Below, piece after piece: positions 60,388-64,000 of a stretch of DNA of 64,000 bases. The notes under the pieces are model-generated. The model was given only the letters and a program-made list of their open reading frames with translations. It searched no databases and had not been told where the DNA came from. Source of the DNA: Blasia pusilla (lineage: Eukaryota; Marchantiophyta; Marchantiopsida; Blasiales); NCBI GenBank assembly GCA_050084515.1, contig CM114272.1, forward strand, positions 55,056,001-55,120,000, in the 5' to 3' direction. How positions within the stretch are numbered: position 1 is the stretch's first letter; each line of letters begins with the position of its first letter. The position numbers were made by a program, and so were the translations under genes.

Positions 60388-60521
60388 TCCTTCCTTCCTT
60401 CCTTCCTTCCTTCCCGCCTTCCTGGCTTCGTGCGTCCATTGGGGCTTCCTTCCTGCGTGCCCACTCTCTCGGCTTCGTGCGTCCGTCCATCGGGGCTTCC
60501 TTCCTGCCTGCTCACTCTCGC
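60388..60521. repeat. (TTCC)n tract and a two-copy 47-bp tandem repeat
   Basis: TTCC units from ~60,388 to ~60,413, then two copies of a GGCTTCGTGCGTCC...GGGGCTTCCTTCCTGC unit starting at 60,424 and 60,471 (period 47; the second copy has about 4 extra bases). Confidence 0.85.
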
Positions 60522-60784
60522 GCCCATCCCCGCTTCGGCATTGGCGTCGCCCGATTCTACCTGTTTGCTGATTTTTTTGCTGAAGCTACTCTATTGTAAG
60601 TGGTTATTTTCTTTTCTGTTGCCTCGAGCATGTTTGAATACCTTTTTGAAGAAAACGTGCCCGATTTTTGCTCATGCGCTCCTAACCCAATCTGTTATGA
60701 CCAGCTTTTCAATATCAGTATGTGCACTTGCTCTGCGTGTTGTGAATCCACATCAGGAGAACATAGAGTGGGACGCGGTTTCAG

Positions 60785-62660
<1,876 letters not shown>

Positions 62661-62661
62661 A

Positions 62662-63000
62662 AAAGCATGGAAGGAGTCTAGTGAGGGCTTTATCTACACT
62701 TGGCTGATAGTATATTCTGCTCTGTTGGGTCCTATCGAAGGCATTGTTATAAAGGATTATTTCTTAGTCAGGAACCAAAATCTGGGTATATCAGACCTGT
62801 ACTCTTTGAATCCTAAAGGTCAATATTGGTACACTGGAGGCTTTAATTTGAAAGCTTTAGCAGCTCTTGTTCTTGGAGTGGTGCCAAACATTCCAGGCTT
62901 CTTGTTCACAGCCAGACTACTTGACAATGTGCCCTCGTTTTCTACAACTCTTGTTTGTGTGTACTTGGAATTGTTTGAGAGGAGAGCATCGATAGAGAAA
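62662..63000 (+). pseudogene. C-terminal exon of an NCS1 nucleobase permease (PLUTO-like)
   Basis: The plus frame in phase with 62,701 reads KAWKESSEGFIYTWLIVYSA, LLGPIEGIVIKDYFLVRNQN, then ISDLYSLNPKGQYWYTGGF and ALAALVLGVVPNIPGF. This closely follows the C-terminal region of plant and bacterial NCS1 transporters, for which the Arabidopsis plastidic nucleobase transporter PLUTO is the model (KSSE.FVYTWL..YSALLGPI, then GGI..DY). It includes the last-but-one membrane helices. The match fades after FLFTARLLDNVPS, and a stop follows at ~63,015. No other exon was recognised in the window. It may be a pseudogene fragment, or the last exon of a gene whose other exons I missed. Confidence 0.75.
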
Positions 63001-63015
63001 TCTGGAGTAAATTGA

Positions 63016-63857
63016 TTTATATCATGTAATGAGCTTAATTCTCTGTTTTTACAGGCCCGTGGACAACATAGCCACTTGGGAAAGTGATCTAGGTAGACGT
63101 CAAGGTCTCTACTGTTGATCCCATACTGTTACTTATCCAATTGTAGAAGCACTTGTAGTAATCGAACTGTAGAAGCTATGCCTAAACTGAGAGAATTTTC
63201 AGACGTACATGAAGGTGGTGTTACACTTGGGGATCCGATCTGATAATAGGTAGGATGCACTATATTATGAATCAGTGAGTGTCTACATTGAAACCTGTAC
63301 ACGTATGGTAGTGAGAACATGAGATTTGTTAATGAGAAGTAATGACAAATACATCTTGAACCTGTTTAGTTGAAATCTGGGAAGCATTGGCTCCGAGTGG
63401 CATTCGACAACACGAGTCTCACTCTTTTCTCCATGGATCAATCCTCCTTTTCCTCTGTCTGATTCTTGTGATGAGTTTGACACATTACTTCAATGCTATG
63501 TCTCTGTTTGGAAAGTGGATCTTTCTTCATGATGAAGTGTACATTTCAGAGGATTGAGTGATTATCTAAAGTTTGGTGTGTTACATTTGTTATTCAGGAA
63601 TGTCATTGGAAGCGTTGGACCACATCCATGAGGATTGTTAGTGACGATTGAAATCCCCATCGAGATCAGTCCCAGGTTACGTATATGTGTGTTATCATAC
63701 TTCTCTTGATTACATGTGGGTATGCATTCATCTAAAATTCAAGCTTGTCGAGCCGTGGTTTATGGAATTCTTTATTGAGGCAAGATGTCATGGTTTTGGA
63801 TGTGTTTGGAATGTTTCGATTCACATTTTGCGGGAATTCACTTCCAAACCCCTTAGA
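63016..63857. other. No gene recognised
   Basis: Non-coding by eye. A TTTTTACAG|GC acceptor-like site occurs at ~63,055, but the sequence after it has no domain I can name. Confidence 0.35.
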
Positions 63858-64000
63858 ATGGATTTGAACCACCCAGCTAGAGTAAAGGCACACGATTCCA
63901 AGTTGTGGCAGCGGGAAAGCATACGAGCTACTGTACTGGGCTGTAAGAGATTGCGGTGTCCGTGCAATGTTTGTAAGGGTGGGTCTACGTTGTCCATCGG
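63858..64000 (+). CDS. Partial open frame with a CPCxxCKGG motif, runs off the window end
   Basis: The frame is open from at least 63,783 through ATG 63,858 (MDLNHPARVKAHDSKLWQRE) to the last base, ending RLRCPCNVCKGGSTLSI. The Cys spacing C-x-C-x2-C followed by KGG resembles short Cys motifs at the N-terminus of plant transposon-related hypothetical proteins. I do not recognise the family firmly and the product cannot be named from 48 codons. Confidence 0.4.
   Translation, partial: MDLNHPARVKAHDSKLWQRESIRATVLGCKRLRCPCNVCKGGSTLSI

Overview
This is a nuclear window from a land plant with a repeat-rich genome. The evidence is a spliced HD-Zip class II homeobox gene, an exon of a plant-type NCS1 nucleobase permease, a Ty1/copia element primed by initiator tRNA-Met, Ty3/gypsy relics, a Helitron helicase relic and a DUF659-type hAT transposase. 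I see no rRNA, tRNA, CRISPR or bacterial-type operon. A seed-free plant (lycophyte, fern or moss) seems plausible from the style of the repeats, but the sequence does not settle this.

Layout. 1-8 kb is GC-richer and holds the only gene that looks intact: a minus-strand HD-Zip II transcription factor with 4 exons and 323 codons (3044-4555). A 62-bp tandem duplication lies beyond its 3' end, and a CAATCATTG site of the HD-Zip II type lies about 2 kb upstream of its start codon. 8-13.5 kb is AT-rich with a copia reverse transcriptase fossil and a (TC)39 tract. 13.5-21.3 kb is a nested repeat block: a decayed copia copy whose 3' LTR was split by a 4.2-kb minus-strand gypsy relic. 21.3-23.6 kb holds nothing recognisable. 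23.6-34.2 kb is GC-richer, with no identifiable gene and several structured or simple sequences. 34.2-38.6 kb is a Helitron-type helicase pseudogene between two ~640-bp direct repeats. 38.6-41.4 kb holds a large inverted repeat and a GC-rich repeat.

41,455-46,438 is a structurally complete copia element: 312-bp LTRs, a CGGGC target duplication, PBS and PPT. Its central gag-integrase segment is inverted. 46.4-49.4 kb is AT-rich, with a BED-type zinc finger fragment and a six-unit array of 180 bp. 49.5-56.1 kb is a co-oriented minus-strand cluster: a kinase-like pseudogene, an unknown coiled-coil-containing protein in pieces, and a DUF659/hAT transposase pseudogene. It may be one large transposon with accessory genes and is the best candidate here for something poorly described. 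56.5-59.3 kb is a GC-rich repeat plus a second gypsy relic (RT-RNase H-integrase). 59.3-64 kb returns to GC-richer sequence with a (AG)118 microsatellite, an orphan C-terminal exon of an NCS1/PLUTO-like transporter, and an open frame with a CPCxxCKGG motif running off the window end.

The mobile-element genes are nearly all disrupted by stops, frameshifts or deletions. The only gene I would treat as functional is the HD-Zip II factor. All homology statements are from recognition by eye; no database search was run.
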